From NCBI GenBank assembly GCA_041483175.1, contig JBGPFD010000154.1:1-8238 (forward strand): 8,238 nucleotides of DNA, given 5' to 3'. Under the pieces are notes generated by a model that did not search any database, was not told the origin of the DNA, and saw only the letters and a program-made list of their open reading frames with translations. This DNA is from Gp7-AA10 sp041483175 (lineage in GTDB: Bacteria; Acidobacteriota; Thermoanaerobaculia; Gp7-AA8). Made by a program: the position numbers and the translations under genes. Positions 1-6,737 of this stretch are shown here, piece by piece. Position 1 is the first letter of the stretch. The number at the start of each line of letters is the position of its first letter.

Positions 1-23
1 CGCGGCGCGACCAGCGCTCGTTT

Positions 24-47
24 GGTGCAGGCACGAAGGCCTGCACC
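24..47. repeat. Perfect 9-bp inverted repeat (hairpin) after the Spy-like gene
   Basis: The arms GGTGCAGGC (24-32) and GCCTGCACC (39-47) are perfectly complementary around a 6-base loop. On the minus strand the hairpin begins 10 bases past the stop codon of the Spy-like gene, a position suited to a transcription terminator or an mRNA 3'-end stabiliser. No T-run follows the stem on either strand, so a canonical intrinsic terminator is not supported. A dispersed REP-like palindrome is the alternative. Only one copy is present in this window. Confidence 0.45.
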
Positions 48-57
48 TTGAAGCCAG

Positions 58-495
58 CTATCGCATTCCCAAGGGCGCTCTTCGCTGCTGCCGCATGAAC
101 TGCGCCGCGGCCTGGAAGGCGTCAAACTTCGCCTTCTGATCGGCGGTGAGCGTCGCCAGACGCTTGTTCTTCGCGGTTTCGCGGATGCCTTGAATCTGTG
201 CCCGCACCGCATGGAGCGAAAGGGCGAGATTGCCGATTGCGGTGGCGTCGGGCGCTGCCGCCTTCATGGCTGTATCGAGCTGCGGGCGCAAGTCGCGGGC
301 ATGTGTCACAAGCGGCTGCACCGCCGTGGCGGTCTCCCTGTCGATCTGCTGCCACGTGGTGATCTGCTCGGGCGTGAGCTGCAGGTAGTCGGCGAGCACT
401 TTCCCGGGATGCGCACCGGCAGGAGGGGCCATCTGCGCCGTCGCTGCCGCGGCAACGAGCAGCGCGAAGATCGCGATCGAGATCCATTTCTTCAT
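58..495 (-). CDS. Spy/CpxP-like periplasmic protein (LTXXQ-type)
   Basis: 145 aa. Residues 1-21 form a signal peptide: Lys-Lys, a hydrophobic core, then an Ala-rich stretch ending AAATAQ. The mature part is helical and charged and carries two LTxxQ-type motifs, LTPEQ at 40-44 and LTADQ at 116-120. This paired arrangement is the hallmark of the Spy/CpxP family, small periplasmic chaperones or stress sensors that form a helical cradle. The length suits the family. The ATG is well supported by AGGAAG (minus strand, 501-506) five bases upstream. No histidine- or cysteine-rich metal site is evident, so a chaperone-like role is likelier than metal binding. The gene lies on the same strand as, and downstream of, the NTF2-like gene, 242 bp away. 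Family membership is inferred from the motifs; the client is unknown. Confidence 0.75.
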   Translation of the reverse strand: MKKWISIAIFALLVAAAATAQMAPPAGAHPGKVLADYLQLTPEQITTWQQIDRETATAVQPLVTHARDLRPQLDTAMKAAAPDATAIGNLALSLHAVRAQIQGIRETAKNKRLATLTADQKAKFDAFQAAAQFMRQQRRAPLGMR

Positions 496-659
496 GTGTG
501 CTTCCTTTCCCTCGTTTGACGGATCGGTGCGGGCTTTCGCTTACAGCCGCACGCAGACTTGTGACCGCGGTCGTGCGGAGATGTGACGCCATCGCAGAGC
601 TTCTGGAATTGCGGCGAAGCCATGGCGTACTTCTTACCGACGTAGTCCGGGACCTGCAT
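492..659 (-). CDS. Candidate small Cys/His-containing protein (unconfirmed)
   Basis: A 55-codon frame starting at ATG 659 whose TGA overlaps the ATG of the Spy-like gene as ATGA, an arrangement typical of translational coupling. The frame stays open back to the stop of the NTF2-like gene (737), but that extension has no ATG, GTG or TTG. By my count the first 48 codons after that stop have about 85% G/C at third positions against roughly 54% and 48% at positions 1 and 2, a coding-like periodicity. The product would carry Cys-x6-His-x3-His-x3-Cys-x-Cys around its middle and a basic C-terminus. I do not recognise it. No strong ribosome binding site precedes the ATG. It could be a real small gene, the remains of a longer one, or chance. 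Confidence 0.3.
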   Translation of the reverse strand: MQVPDYVGKKYAMASPQFQKLCDGVTSPHDRGHKSACGCKRKPAPIRQTRERKHT

Positions 660-737
660 GCGCTCGTCCGGCGAGATCGCCCTGCCGCGGCTCGTGATGG
701 ACGGTCCCGTTCCACCGACGATCAGGTTCTTCTTACG

Positions 738-1160
738 TCAGGCGGGCTTATCCGGAATGCTGACGTCGCGTCCCTCGCGCCGCCAGATCATGGCGCTGAT
801 CCACCAGCGGCCGTCCCGCTGGAAGAGCTGGATGCTATTGACGCCGCGGTTGAGGAGCGGCCCGGTGCGCGAGCGCCGCGTTTCGTAGGCGCTGAGCACG
901 TGCGCCATGTCGCCGAACAGCCGCGTCTCGCGCCACAGCTCCCCTTCCCAGAAGCTGGCAAGCTCTCCCGAAGCGATCATAGCCTCGAAGTTCGTGCGAT
1001 ACGATTGGCGGTCGAATTCAAAGATGCCATGGTCGTTGATGCGTACCAACCGCGCCCCTGGGGCGAAAATCTCGTCTTCCAGTTTCCAGTCGGGCCGCCC
1101 ACCCGCCTCGTAGCAGACCGACTGGTACATCGCGCCGATGATGGCATTAAGGTCCTTCAT
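738..1160 (-). CDS. NTF2/SnoaL-like fold protein, function unknown
   Basis: 140 aa from the ATG at 1160. The sequence looks like a small cone-shaped NTF2/SnoaL-like domain: an N-terminal helix (DLNAIIGAMYQSV), an acidic loop with a Trp, a strand ending in GARLVRI, a helix with FEAMIASGE, and C-terminal strands rich in aromatic residues (SIQLFQRDGRWWISAMIW). Members serve as small enzymes, ligand-binding proteins or stress proteins; no catalytic residues can be assigned, and no signal peptide is seen. The frame also runs upstream to a TTG at 1190. I prefer the ATG because a -10-like CATAAT lies at 1170-1175, downstream of that TTG, and because the domain naturally begins near the ATG. The gene is divergent from the dipeptidase, 47 bp apart, so the two promoters are compressed into one short region. 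Confidence 0.7.
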   Translation of the reverse strand: MKDLNAIIGAMYQSVCYEAGGRPDWKLEDEIFAPGARLVRINDHGIFEFDRQSYRTNFEAMIASGELASFWEGELWRETRLFGDMAHVLSAYETRRSRTGPLLNRGVNSIQLFQRDGRWWISAMIWRREGRDVSIPDKPA

Positions 1161-1207
1161 GGGCACGGGATTATGAACGAATCTTTCCAACGTTCTAGGA
1201 CACCGTT

Positions 1208-3313
1208 ATGAATGGACTGACGATCGTTGCCCTCAGCCTCCTGACTACCGCCGCCGCTGCCCAGACGAATCCGTTTTTAAATCCCAGCTCTCTGCCATTC
1301 CAGGCACCTCCCTTCGACAGGATCAATGATGCCGACTATCAGCCGGCGATCGACGAGGGGATGAAGCGGCAGATCGCGGAGATCGAGACCATCGCCAACA
1401 ATCCCGAACCGCCGACGTTCGAGAACACCATCGCGGCCATGGAGCGCAGCGGCGATCTGCTGACGCGCGCGGCGAAGGTGTTCTTCAATCTCGCGCAGTC
1501 GAACACCAACGACGCGATGCAAAAGATCGAGACGGAAGAGTCGCCCAAACTGGCGGCGCATCAGGATGCGATCTATCTCAATTCGAAGCTGTTCGCGCGC
1601 GTGAAGGCGATCTACGACCAGCGCGACGCGCTGAAACTCGATCCGGAATCGAAGTATCTCGTCGAGCGCTACAACCGGAACTTCATCCGCGCCGGCGCGC
1701 AGCTCTCCGACCCCGACAAGGTCACGCTGCGCGCGCTCAATCAGGAAGAGTCGACGCTCTCCACCCAATTCCGGCAGCACGTCCTCGCCGACACGGACGC
1801 GTCCGCGGTCATCGTCGACAACAAGGCGGACCTCGCGGGGCTGAGCGATGCCGACATCGCCGCCGCGGCACAACGAGCCAAAGATCGCAAACTCGAAGGA
1901 AAGTATGTTCTAACTCTGCAGAACACCACGCAGCAGCCGCCGCTGACGTTTCTGAAGAATCGCGCGTTGCGCGAGAGGCTCTTCGAGGCATCCTCGAAAC
2001 GCGGCAACCACGGAGGCCCGAACGACACGATCGGCATCGTCGAACGCCTGGCCCAGCTCCGCGCCCAAAAGGCGAAGCTCCTCGGATTTCCGACCTTCGC
2101 CGCGTACGTGCTCGACGATCAGATGGCCAAGACGCCCGACAACGCCATCAAGCTGATGGCCGACATGGTGCCGGCCACGACCTCAAAAGCGCGCGAGCAG
2201 TCGGCCACCATGCAGAAGCTGGCGGGATTCAAGCTCGCGCCGTGGGACTGGCAGTACTACGCGGAGCAACTGCGCAAGAAGGAGTACGCGCTCGATGAGG
2301 CGCAGGTCAAGCAGTACTTCGTGCTCGACCGCGTGTTGCAGGACGGCGTCTTCTACGCCGCCAATCGACTCTACGGCCTCACGTTCAAGGAGCGGCACGA
2401 CATTCCGGTCTACAACCCCGACGTGCGCGTGTTCGAAGTTTTCAATCCGGACGGTACTTCGCTGGCGCTCTTCTACGCCGATTATTTCTCGCGTGCGAAC
2501 AAGGGCGGCGGCGCGTGGATGGACACCTTCGTCGACCAGAGCGCGCTTCTCGGATTGAAGCCGGTCGTTTTCAACGTGGCGAACTTCACCAAACCGGCGG
2601 CGGGCCAGCCTGCTCTGCTCAGCTTCACCGACGTGACTACGATGTACCACGAATTCGGCCACGCGCTGCACGGGATGTTTTCGAACGTGAAATATCCGAC
2701 GCTCACCGGCACCAGCGTTCCGCGCGATTTCGTGGAGTTCCCGTCGCAGTTCAACGAACATTGGGCGCTGGAGCCGACGGTCTTCGCGAATTACGCGAAG
2801 CATTACAAGACCGGCAAGCCGATGCCGAAGTCGCTGGTGCAGAAGATCCAGAAGTCGCAGAAATTCAACCAGGGCCACGCCCTCGGTGAGTACCTCGAGG
2901 CGGCGCTGCTCGACATGGCCTGGCACACGCTGCCTTCCGAGGCTCCGCTGCAGGACGTCAACACCTTCGAGCCGGCGTCACTGCGGCGCTTCCATATCGA
3001 GATGCCGGAGATTCCACCGCGGTATCACACGACGTACTTCGCCCACATCTGGTCGAGCGGCTACGCGGCCGGCTATTACGCGTATTTGTGGAGTGAGTTG
3101 ATCGACGACGACGCGTACTACTGGTTCAAAGAGCACGGCGGCATGACGCGCGCCAACGGGCAGCGCCTCCGCGAGATGGTGCTCTCGCGCGGTGGCAGCG
3201 AGGAGCAGGCGGCGATGTACCGCGCCTTCCGCGGCCGCGATCCGATCGTTGATCCGCTCCTGATCGAGCGGGGCCTCAAGCCGCCGACACAGGCGGCGTC
3301 ACCGAAGAAATAA
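1208..3313 (+). CDS. dcp: Exported M3-family peptidyl-dipeptidase (Dcp type)
   Basis: 701 aa zinc metallopeptidase that releases dipeptides from the C-termini of oligopeptides. The active site is intact: HEFGH at 481-485 supplies two His ligands and the catalytic Glu482, and Glu510 (in FVEFP) lies 25 residues beyond the second His, the spacing of the M3 family. The C-terminal substrate-binding pattern is also complete: His613, Tyr619 and Tyr626 within HIWSSGYAAGYYAY keep the Dcp spacing (His +6, +13). Residues 1-19 form a signal peptide (hydrophobic core, then AAAAQ), so the enzyme probably works in the periplasm or as a lipid-free exported protein; E. coli Dcp has no such leader and is about 20 residues shorter. 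The rest is the mostly helical M3 fold. The ATG has AGGA at 1197-1200, seven bases upstream. A role in recycling or scavenging peptides outside the cytoplasm is inferred. Confidence 0.93.
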   Translation: MNGLTIVALSLLTTAAAAQTNPFLNPSSLPFQAPPFDRINDADYQPAIDEGMKRQIAEIETIANNPEPPTFENTIAAMERSGDLLTRAAKVFFNLAQSNTNDAMQKIETEESPKLAAHQDAIYLNSKLFARVKAIYDQRDALKLDPESKYLVERYNRNFIRAGAQLSDPDKVTLRALNQEESTLSTQFRQHVLADTDASAVIVDNKADLAGLSDADIAAAAQRAKDRKLEGKYVLTLQNTTQQPPLTFLKNRALRERLFEASSKRGNHGGPNDTIGIVERLAQLRAQKAKLLGFPTFAAYVLDDQMAKTPDNAIKLMADMVPATTSKAREQSATMQKLAGFKLAPWDWQYYAEQLRKKEYALDEAQVKQYFVLDRVLQDGVFYAANRLYGLTFKERHDIPVYNPDVRVFEVFNPDGTSLALFYADYFSRANKGGGAWMDTFVDQSALLGLKPVVFNVANFTKPAAGQPALLSFTDVTTMYHEFGHALHGMFSNVKYPTLTGTSVPRDFVEFPSQFNEHWALEPTVFANYAKHYKTGKPMPKSLVQKIQKSQKFNQGHALGEYLEAALLDMAWHTLPSEAPLQDVNTFEPASLRRFHIEMPEIPPRYHTTYFAHIWSSGYAAGYYAYLWSELIDDDAYYWFKEHGGMTRANGQRLREMVLSRGGSEEQAAMYRAFRGRDPIVDPLLIERGLKPPTQAASPKK

Positions 3314-3393
3314 GGCGGCCCCGTCAAAGGCTGTGTGGCGGGAATTCACGCTTTTTCGACGGAAAGAACGCGCGACCGTTGACGGCTTCTACC

Positions 3394-3399
3394 TATATT
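3394..3399 (+). promoter_or_regulatory. -10 box (TATATT) of the DUF4388 gene, likely leaderless
   Basis: TATATT matches the bacterial -10 consensus at five of six positions and ends exactly six bases before the ATG at 3406. Transcription would then begin at or next to the start codon, and no Shine-Dalgarno sequence precedes that ATG. I see no convincing -35 element at about 3371-3376. Confidence 0.45.
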
Positions 3400-3405
3400 G
3401 ATCAC

Positions 3406-3936
3406 ATGCCGATTCAGGGAAGTCTAGCCACCATGCCGATGGCGGAGTTGCTGATGTGGATCAGCCAGTTCCAGAAGACCGGGACTCTCGAGATTCGCAC
3501 CGGCAAGTCCGTCGAAACGATGGCCTTCGATGCCGGCGCGCTGGTCTTTTCGTCCTCATCGAATCCGGAGCGCACCCTCGGCCGCCTGCTGATCAAATAC
3601 GGCATCGTGACCGAAGAGGGTCACAAACGCGCCCGGGAGTTGCGCAAGACGAAGTCCGTCGCCGTGGCCAAGGCGCTGGTGGAACTGGAGATCGTGACCG
3701 AACAGCAACTCGCCCGTTTCCTCCGGAAAAAGGCCGAAGGCGAGCTCTACGACCTTTTCGATTCGCACGAGGGAGAGTTTACGTTCACCGAATGCGATCT
3801 CCCCAACCTTGAACTTCTCCCAATTCGTATCGATGTCTCGAAGATGCTGCTCCGCGTCACGCAGCACAAAGATGAGAAGGGGGAGTACGACTTCGACTCC
3901 ACCGGCATCCACCTCGAGATTCCGAACGACCTCTGA
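3406..3936 (+). CDS. DUF4388 domain protein
   Basis: 176 aa from the ATG at 3406. The N-terminal 90 residues match the DUF4388 (PATAN-like) pattern: IQGSLATMPMAELLMWISQ, then TGTLEI, a strand pair ending in a MAFDAGALVFSS turn, and RTLGRLLIKYGIVTEE. A second helical part (about 90-135) and an acidic segment follow, with GEFTF typical of the family's C-terminal half. Such proteins occur in bacteria with complex signalling, often next to response regulators or motility genes, and are thought to mediate protein-protein contacts; no enzyme activity is known. It is cytoplasmic, with no signal peptide or membrane helix. The frame opens nine codons earlier at a TTG (3379), but that start would lie upstream of the -10-like box. 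The gene stands alone here: its upstream neighbour is the dipeptidase (92 bp) and its downstream neighbour is convergent. Confidence 0.8.
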   Translation: MPIQGSLATMPMAELLMWISQFQKTGTLEIRTGKSVETMAFDAGALVFSSSSNPERTLGRLLIKYGIVTEEGHKRARELRKTKSVAVAKALVELEIVTEQQLARFLRKKAEGELYDLFDSHEGEFTFTECDLPNLELLPIRIDVSKMLLRVTQHKDEKGEYDFDSTGIHLEIPNDL

Positions 3937-3999
3937 GCGTCAGATTACGGCGTCGCGCGCCTCGACCGGCGTGCAGAAAGGAGGCTGTTCGGCGGCGCG

Positions 4000-5454
4000 T
4001 CAGGCGCGACCCAGATCCGCCATCATCTTTGCCGCAACGATGTCGGCACTCTCGCGATCCGGCAGATAGCTGGCGAGAACCCGTGTGCTGCCATCACTGA
4101 ATTTCAGCGTGACACCGAAGGACGTGCTGTTCTCACCAGCCGTCGCGCCGTCGATCGATGCAATCGTCGCCGCGTCATACGATTTCGTGCGCCCGGCGCC
4201 GAGCCACTCTCTTCGGACGCTCACACCGGTCGCGCCGACCGTGACCGTCGTCTGCCCCAGGAAGTAATCGATGCCCCCGATGATCAACAGGAGATCGAAC
4301 GCGATGAACGCGGCGGGGAAACCCCACGGCGTTCGAAAGTAGATCATCGCCACGATCGCCGCGTTCCAGACGGCGAGGAATAGAAGAGAGCGGAGCGTCG
4401 CTCCGATCGTTTTTCTCGCCTGCATGCGGAACTCCTCGCCACCTCCCGGCTGCGGCGTGATCTGAACGCCCGACGACGCCGGGAGCTGATGGCGCGCGGC
4501 TTCAGTGCGATGCCGCTCCTGGAATGCGGCGAATTCGCTGCCGTCCACTTCCTCGCCGGTCTGGAACACCGGCAACTGGAATTGTGCGGCATAGTCGACC
4601 CCGGGGAACTGGGCACTGGCGGAGAGGCGCCAGAAGTAGCGATCGTATATATCGCTCTCGTCAGTGGTGTGCGAATCCGGCGGCGTTGCCAGCTCGAACG
4701 GAACGCGCACGCCCATCGGGCTCCGCATCGCTGCCGCTGCGTCCACGACGATCTCCGCATCCCATAGGAGATGCTCGGTCGTCGAGTGACTCCTCCCCGA
4801 TCGCGCCGTCACCGCGTGCACGGAGGCGATCCGGACTTGGTACCCATTCTGCGGAGCGGTCTCCATGCTCAGTTCGATGTCGCCCCGAAACCTGCGTCCC
4901 GGAACGATCGGAACCTGCTCGAGATGACACGTCGAGGTACCGAACTTCATGCTCCGCAGCGTCTGATAGATCGCCGTGATCAACAGGATGATTCCGATGA
5001 GCGGAAAGAGAAGCACGAGCAACGCGGCCTGATTTCCTTTCGCGAGCTCCGGACGCGCGATGAGCAGCGCCGCCGGGAAAGAGACCGCGTTCCAGAGGAG
5101 CGCGAAGATCCATATGCCGATCGCGCCCCCTTTCGTCGAGTCTTTGATGACGCGCTCCACCCAGTCCTGGCGCCACATCCATGGCTTCCCCGGATCCCGT
5201 GCCTGCATTGCGTCCCTCTTCACAATGGCAGACGCGGCGTACCGGCCTCCCCACACGAGCAGCAGACCGGCCGCCGTAAGAACGGCGCCGACGATGATCG
5301 GAGCGATTGCGTCAGCGTTGGTCCGATAGTGCCGAATGCCCTGAACGAGCGCGAGAAGCCCGCCGGCGATGAACGGCAGAGCGAAAAGCATCAACAAGCC
5401 GACCACGAACCGATTGCTCACGCCTGACTTCGCCGGGAATGATTGTGGCTGCAT
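4000..5454 (-). CDS. DUF3592-like polytopic membrane protein with a large soluble domain
   Basis: 484 aa from the ATG at 5454. Six membrane helices are visible at about 17-40, 50-70, 109-133, 143-165, 353-373 and 378-399. The paired helices around KGGAIGIWIFALLWNAVSF and the following RSMKFG stretch resemble DUF3592-type proteins. Residues 173-345 form a soluble beta-rich domain. Its RVPFELATPP, YFWRL and FPGVDYAAQFQLPVF segments look like an arrestin-type beta-sandwich. Residues 401-484 resemble a small bacterial PH-like domain (strands TTVTVG, GVSVRREW, GVTLKFSDG, then a final helix). Function is unknown; a membrane protein displaying a binding platform is inferred. The frame extends upstream to an ATG at 5583, but that 43-residue extension is Arg/Ser-rich and unlike the family. 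A -10-like TACTAT six bases before 5454 also favours the shorter form. Confidence 0.65.
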   Translation of the reverse strand: MQPQSFPAKSGVSNRFVVGLLMLFALPFIAGGLLALVQGIRHYRTNADAIAPIIVGAVLTAAGLLLVWGGRYAASAIVKRDAMQARDPGKPWMWRQDWVERVIKDSTKGGAIGIWIFALLWNAVSFPAALLIARPELAKGNQAALLVLLFPLIGIILLITAIYQTLRSMKFGTSTCHLEQVPIVPGRRFRGDIELSMETAPQNGYQVRIASVHAVTARSGRSHSTTEHLLWDAEIVVDAAAAMRSPMGVRVPFELATPPDSHTTDESDIYDRYFWRLSASAQFPGVDYAAQFQLPVFQTGEEVDGSEFAAFQERHRTEAARHQLPASSGVQITPQPGGGEEFRMQARKTIGATLRSLLFLAVWNAAIVAMIYFRTPWGFPAAFIAFDLLLIIGGIDYFLGQTTVTVGATGVSVRREWLGAGRTKSYDAATIASIDGATAGENSTSFGVTLKFSDGSTRVLASYLPDRESADIVAAKMMADLGRA

Positions 5455-5460
5455 CGGCGC

Positions 5461-5466
5461 ATAGTA
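5461..5466 (-). promoter_or_regulatory. -10 box (TACTAT) of the DUF3592-like gene, likely leaderless
   Basis: On the minus strand TACTAT ends six bases before the ATG at 5454, the same geometry as at the DUF4388 gene. It matches the -10 consensus at four of six positions, including the key TA...T. No Shine-Dalgarno sequence precedes the ATG and no good -35 element is seen. Confidence 0.35.
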
Positions 5467-5480
5467 GTCGGTTACCGACT
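5466..5480. promoter_or_regulatory. Palindrome abutting the -10 box (operator candidate)
   Basis: AGTCGGT (5466-5472) and ACCGACT (5474-5480) are perfect inverted repeats around a single T. The palindrome overlaps the first base of the -10-like box of the DUF3592-like gene and would fill part of the promoter spacer, where a bound repressor would block RNA polymerase. It is also long enough to arise by chance. Confidence 0.3.
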
Positions 5481-5612
5481 CGCCGCGTCTGGTCAGAAAA
5501 ACGAGGCCAATGGGTCCTGCCCGTTTCCTACCCCAACCAGACGATTCTTGCGCGGTGCGCACCGATCGTCGACACGCATGCACGGAATCATTTGGTCCGG
5601 CCCTGCCCTGAC

Positions 5613-5630
5613 CCCGCTAAACTTAGCGGG
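5613..5630. promoter_or_regulatory. 18-bp palindrome in the divergent intergenic region
   Basis: CCCGCTAA (5613-5620) and TTAGCGGG (5623-5630) are perfect inverted repeats separated by AC. The site ends eight bases before the ATG of the DUF6498-like gene, between two divergently transcribed membrane-protein genes. The two-base centre makes a duplex operator likelier than an RNA hairpin. A -10-like TAAACT (5618-5623) overlaps it on the plus strand, so a bound protein could control that gene. Confidence 0.4.
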
Positions 5631-5638
5631 TAGCCTGC

Positions 5639-6340
5639 ATGCCCGTTCGTTTTTTCCGGATCGCGCAAGTCGTCGCCGTGAACGCCGTGCTCGTCCTCGG
5701 CTTCTTCTGGGGGCGATGGACTGCAGGAACGGTGTTGGTCCTCTACTGGTTCGAAAACCTCGTCTCCAGCATCCTCATCGGCCTGCGCGTGTATATCCAC
5801 CGCAAGCTGACGAACATGCGCGGTCACTACGTTCTCAACATCAGCGAGACGAAAACTGGGACGACGTACGGATTCGCGGTGAAGAAGAGGCGCTCTGTAG
5901 GGACGATTCTGCAGGGCTACCTGATCTTTGCCGTCGGATTCACGCTGGTCCACGCGATCTTTCTCGGCTCCATCCTCCGAATGTCGCCTGAAACGGCGGC
6001 ATTCAATCCCGTCGAGTTCAGGCCAGGAGCGCTCTCCATCGGCGCGTTTCTTCTGATCGGCTTCCTCTTCGATCTCGGCGGCATCCGGCGGCAGCCATTC
6101 CTCTGGATCACTGCGATCACCGGCATGATGTACGTGCGCGTGATCGTCATTCAGTTCGTGCTGGTGCTGGGCGTCGGCCTGATGACCATCTTCAATGCGC
6201 CGCCCCTCGCCATAGGCGTTTTTGTGATTTTGAAACTTCTGGCCGAGCTTCTCGGCACGCAGATCAAGGACGTACTCCCGACGAGCGACGATGATCTGCC
6301 GTTCGATGGCCAGGCACGGGCGCGACTGCTCGGTTCCTGA
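5639..6340 (+). CDS. DUF6498-like integral membrane protein
   Basis: 233 aa with about six hydrophobic segments, at roughly 8-24, 29-52, 91-111, 130-146, 165-184 and 189-205. The second helix carries YWFEN (36-40) followed by a long helix ending at Arg50, the pattern I associate with DUF6498 proteins. The loop at 53-90 is basic (RK, KKRR) and so probably cytoplasmic. The short C-terminal tail is acidic (TSDDDLPFD). No catalytic motif is recognisable and function is unknown. Only a weak GCGGG-like sequence precedes the ATG, and an 18-bp palindrome ends eight bases upstream. The gene is divergent from the DUF3592-like gene and convergent with the DUF2752 gene, 43 bp away. Confidence 0.65.
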   Translation: MPVRFFRIAQVVAVNAVLVLGFFWGRWTAGTVLVLYWFENLVSSILIGLRVYIHRKLTNMRGHYVLNISETKTGTTYGFAVKKRRSVGTILQGYLIFAVGFTLVHAIFLGSILRMSPETAAFNPVEFRPGALSIGAFLLIGFLFDLGGIRRQPFLWITAITGMMYVRVIVIQFVLVLGVGLMTIFNAPPLAIGVFVILKLLAELLGTQIKDVLPTSDDDLPFDGQARARLLGS

Positions 6341-6383
6341 TTATTGGAGCGCGATCGCTCGCGGAGTGGACGTTCTTCAAGGA

Positions 6384-6737
6384 TTATCGGTAAACGCAGA
6401 AAGGCGCGTTGCGAAACACGCCCCACGCGATCAAGAGAATTGCCGCCGCCCAGCCCACCCATCGGTGGCGAGTCCATTGCGCGTCCATCAGTGAGCCAGC
6501 GGCCACGAAGGGCGCCATCAAAAAGAGCATGGGGTTGAGCCGGTACGCTTCCAGGAATCTGCCGTGAAGCAATTGGTGCAACGCACGCGTACCGCCGCAG
6601 CCTGGACACTCCAGTCCGGTGAGCGTGTGAAAAACGCAGCGCGGGTAGAAGCCGTGCAGCGACGGATCAAAACGGTAGACGATGACCGCGGCCAGCGCGA
6701 CACAACTCGCGGCGATCCATCTAACTCTTGAAGGCAT
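6384..6737 (-). CDS. DUF2752 family membrane protein
   Basis: 117 aa. It has an N-terminal membrane helix (about 7-21), the DUF2752 signature Cys34...Cys44-Pro-Gly-Cys47-Gly-Gly-Thr-Arg51, then a helix with the conserved Asn68-Pro69, and two more hydrophobic segments (about 70-84 and 92-106). The family is small and of unknown biochemical role; its cysteines could bind a metal or form a disulfide. The start overlaps the end of the CD225 gene by 17 bp and has no Shine-Dalgarno sequence, so it is probably translated by coupling. It is the last gene of a three-gene minus-strand operon. Length and motif are normal for the family. Confidence 0.85.
   Translation of the reverse strand: MPSRVRWIAASCVALAAVIVYRFDPSLHGFYPRCVFHTLTGLECPGCGGTRALHQLLHGRFLEAYRLNPMLFLMAPFVAAGSLMDAQWTRHRWVGWAAAILLIAWGVFRNAPFCVYR

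Noticed and set aside
122..715. Long minus-strand frame of 197 codons overlapping the Spy-like gene
   Set aside because: Most of it is an out-of-phase reading of the Spy-like gene, Arg/Ser-rich, and it begins at a GTG in the gap. The Spy-like frame has a signal peptide, motifs and a ribosome binding site.
1161..1190. TTG start at 1190 for the NTF2-like gene
   Set aside because: It lies upstream of a -10-like CATAAT and would leave only 17 bp to the divergent dipeptidase. The domain begins at the ATG at 1160.
498..1211. 237-codon plus-strand frame opposite the NTF2-like gene
   Set aside because: It is the antisense shadow of the NTF2-like gene, with an Arg/Asp-rich composition and no recognisable domain.
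2183..2926. 247-codon minus-strand frame inside the dipeptidase gene
   Set aside because: The dipeptidase reading covers this stretch with an intact active site; the reverse frame is Arg/Glu/Val-rich shadow sequence typical of GC-rich DNA.
3314..3378. Terminator between the dipeptidase and DUF4388 genes
   Set aside because: There is a CTTTTTC run near 3351, but only a five-base CCGTC/GACGG pairing around it, and the run lies inside the loop, not after a stem.
4771..5427. 218-codon plus-strand frame opposite the DUF3592-like gene
   Set aside because: Arg-, Asp- and Pro-rich shadow without domain features; the opposite strand encodes clear membrane helices.
5455..5583. 43-residue N-terminal extension of the DUF3592-like protein from ATG 5583
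   Set aside because: The extension is low-complexity and basic, unlike the family, and it would span the palindrome and -10-like box next to the ATG at 5454.
6347..6360. Small hairpin GAGCG-CGAT-CGCTC between convergent genes
   Set aside because: The stem is only five bases and no T-run follows on either strand, so a terminator call is not justified.
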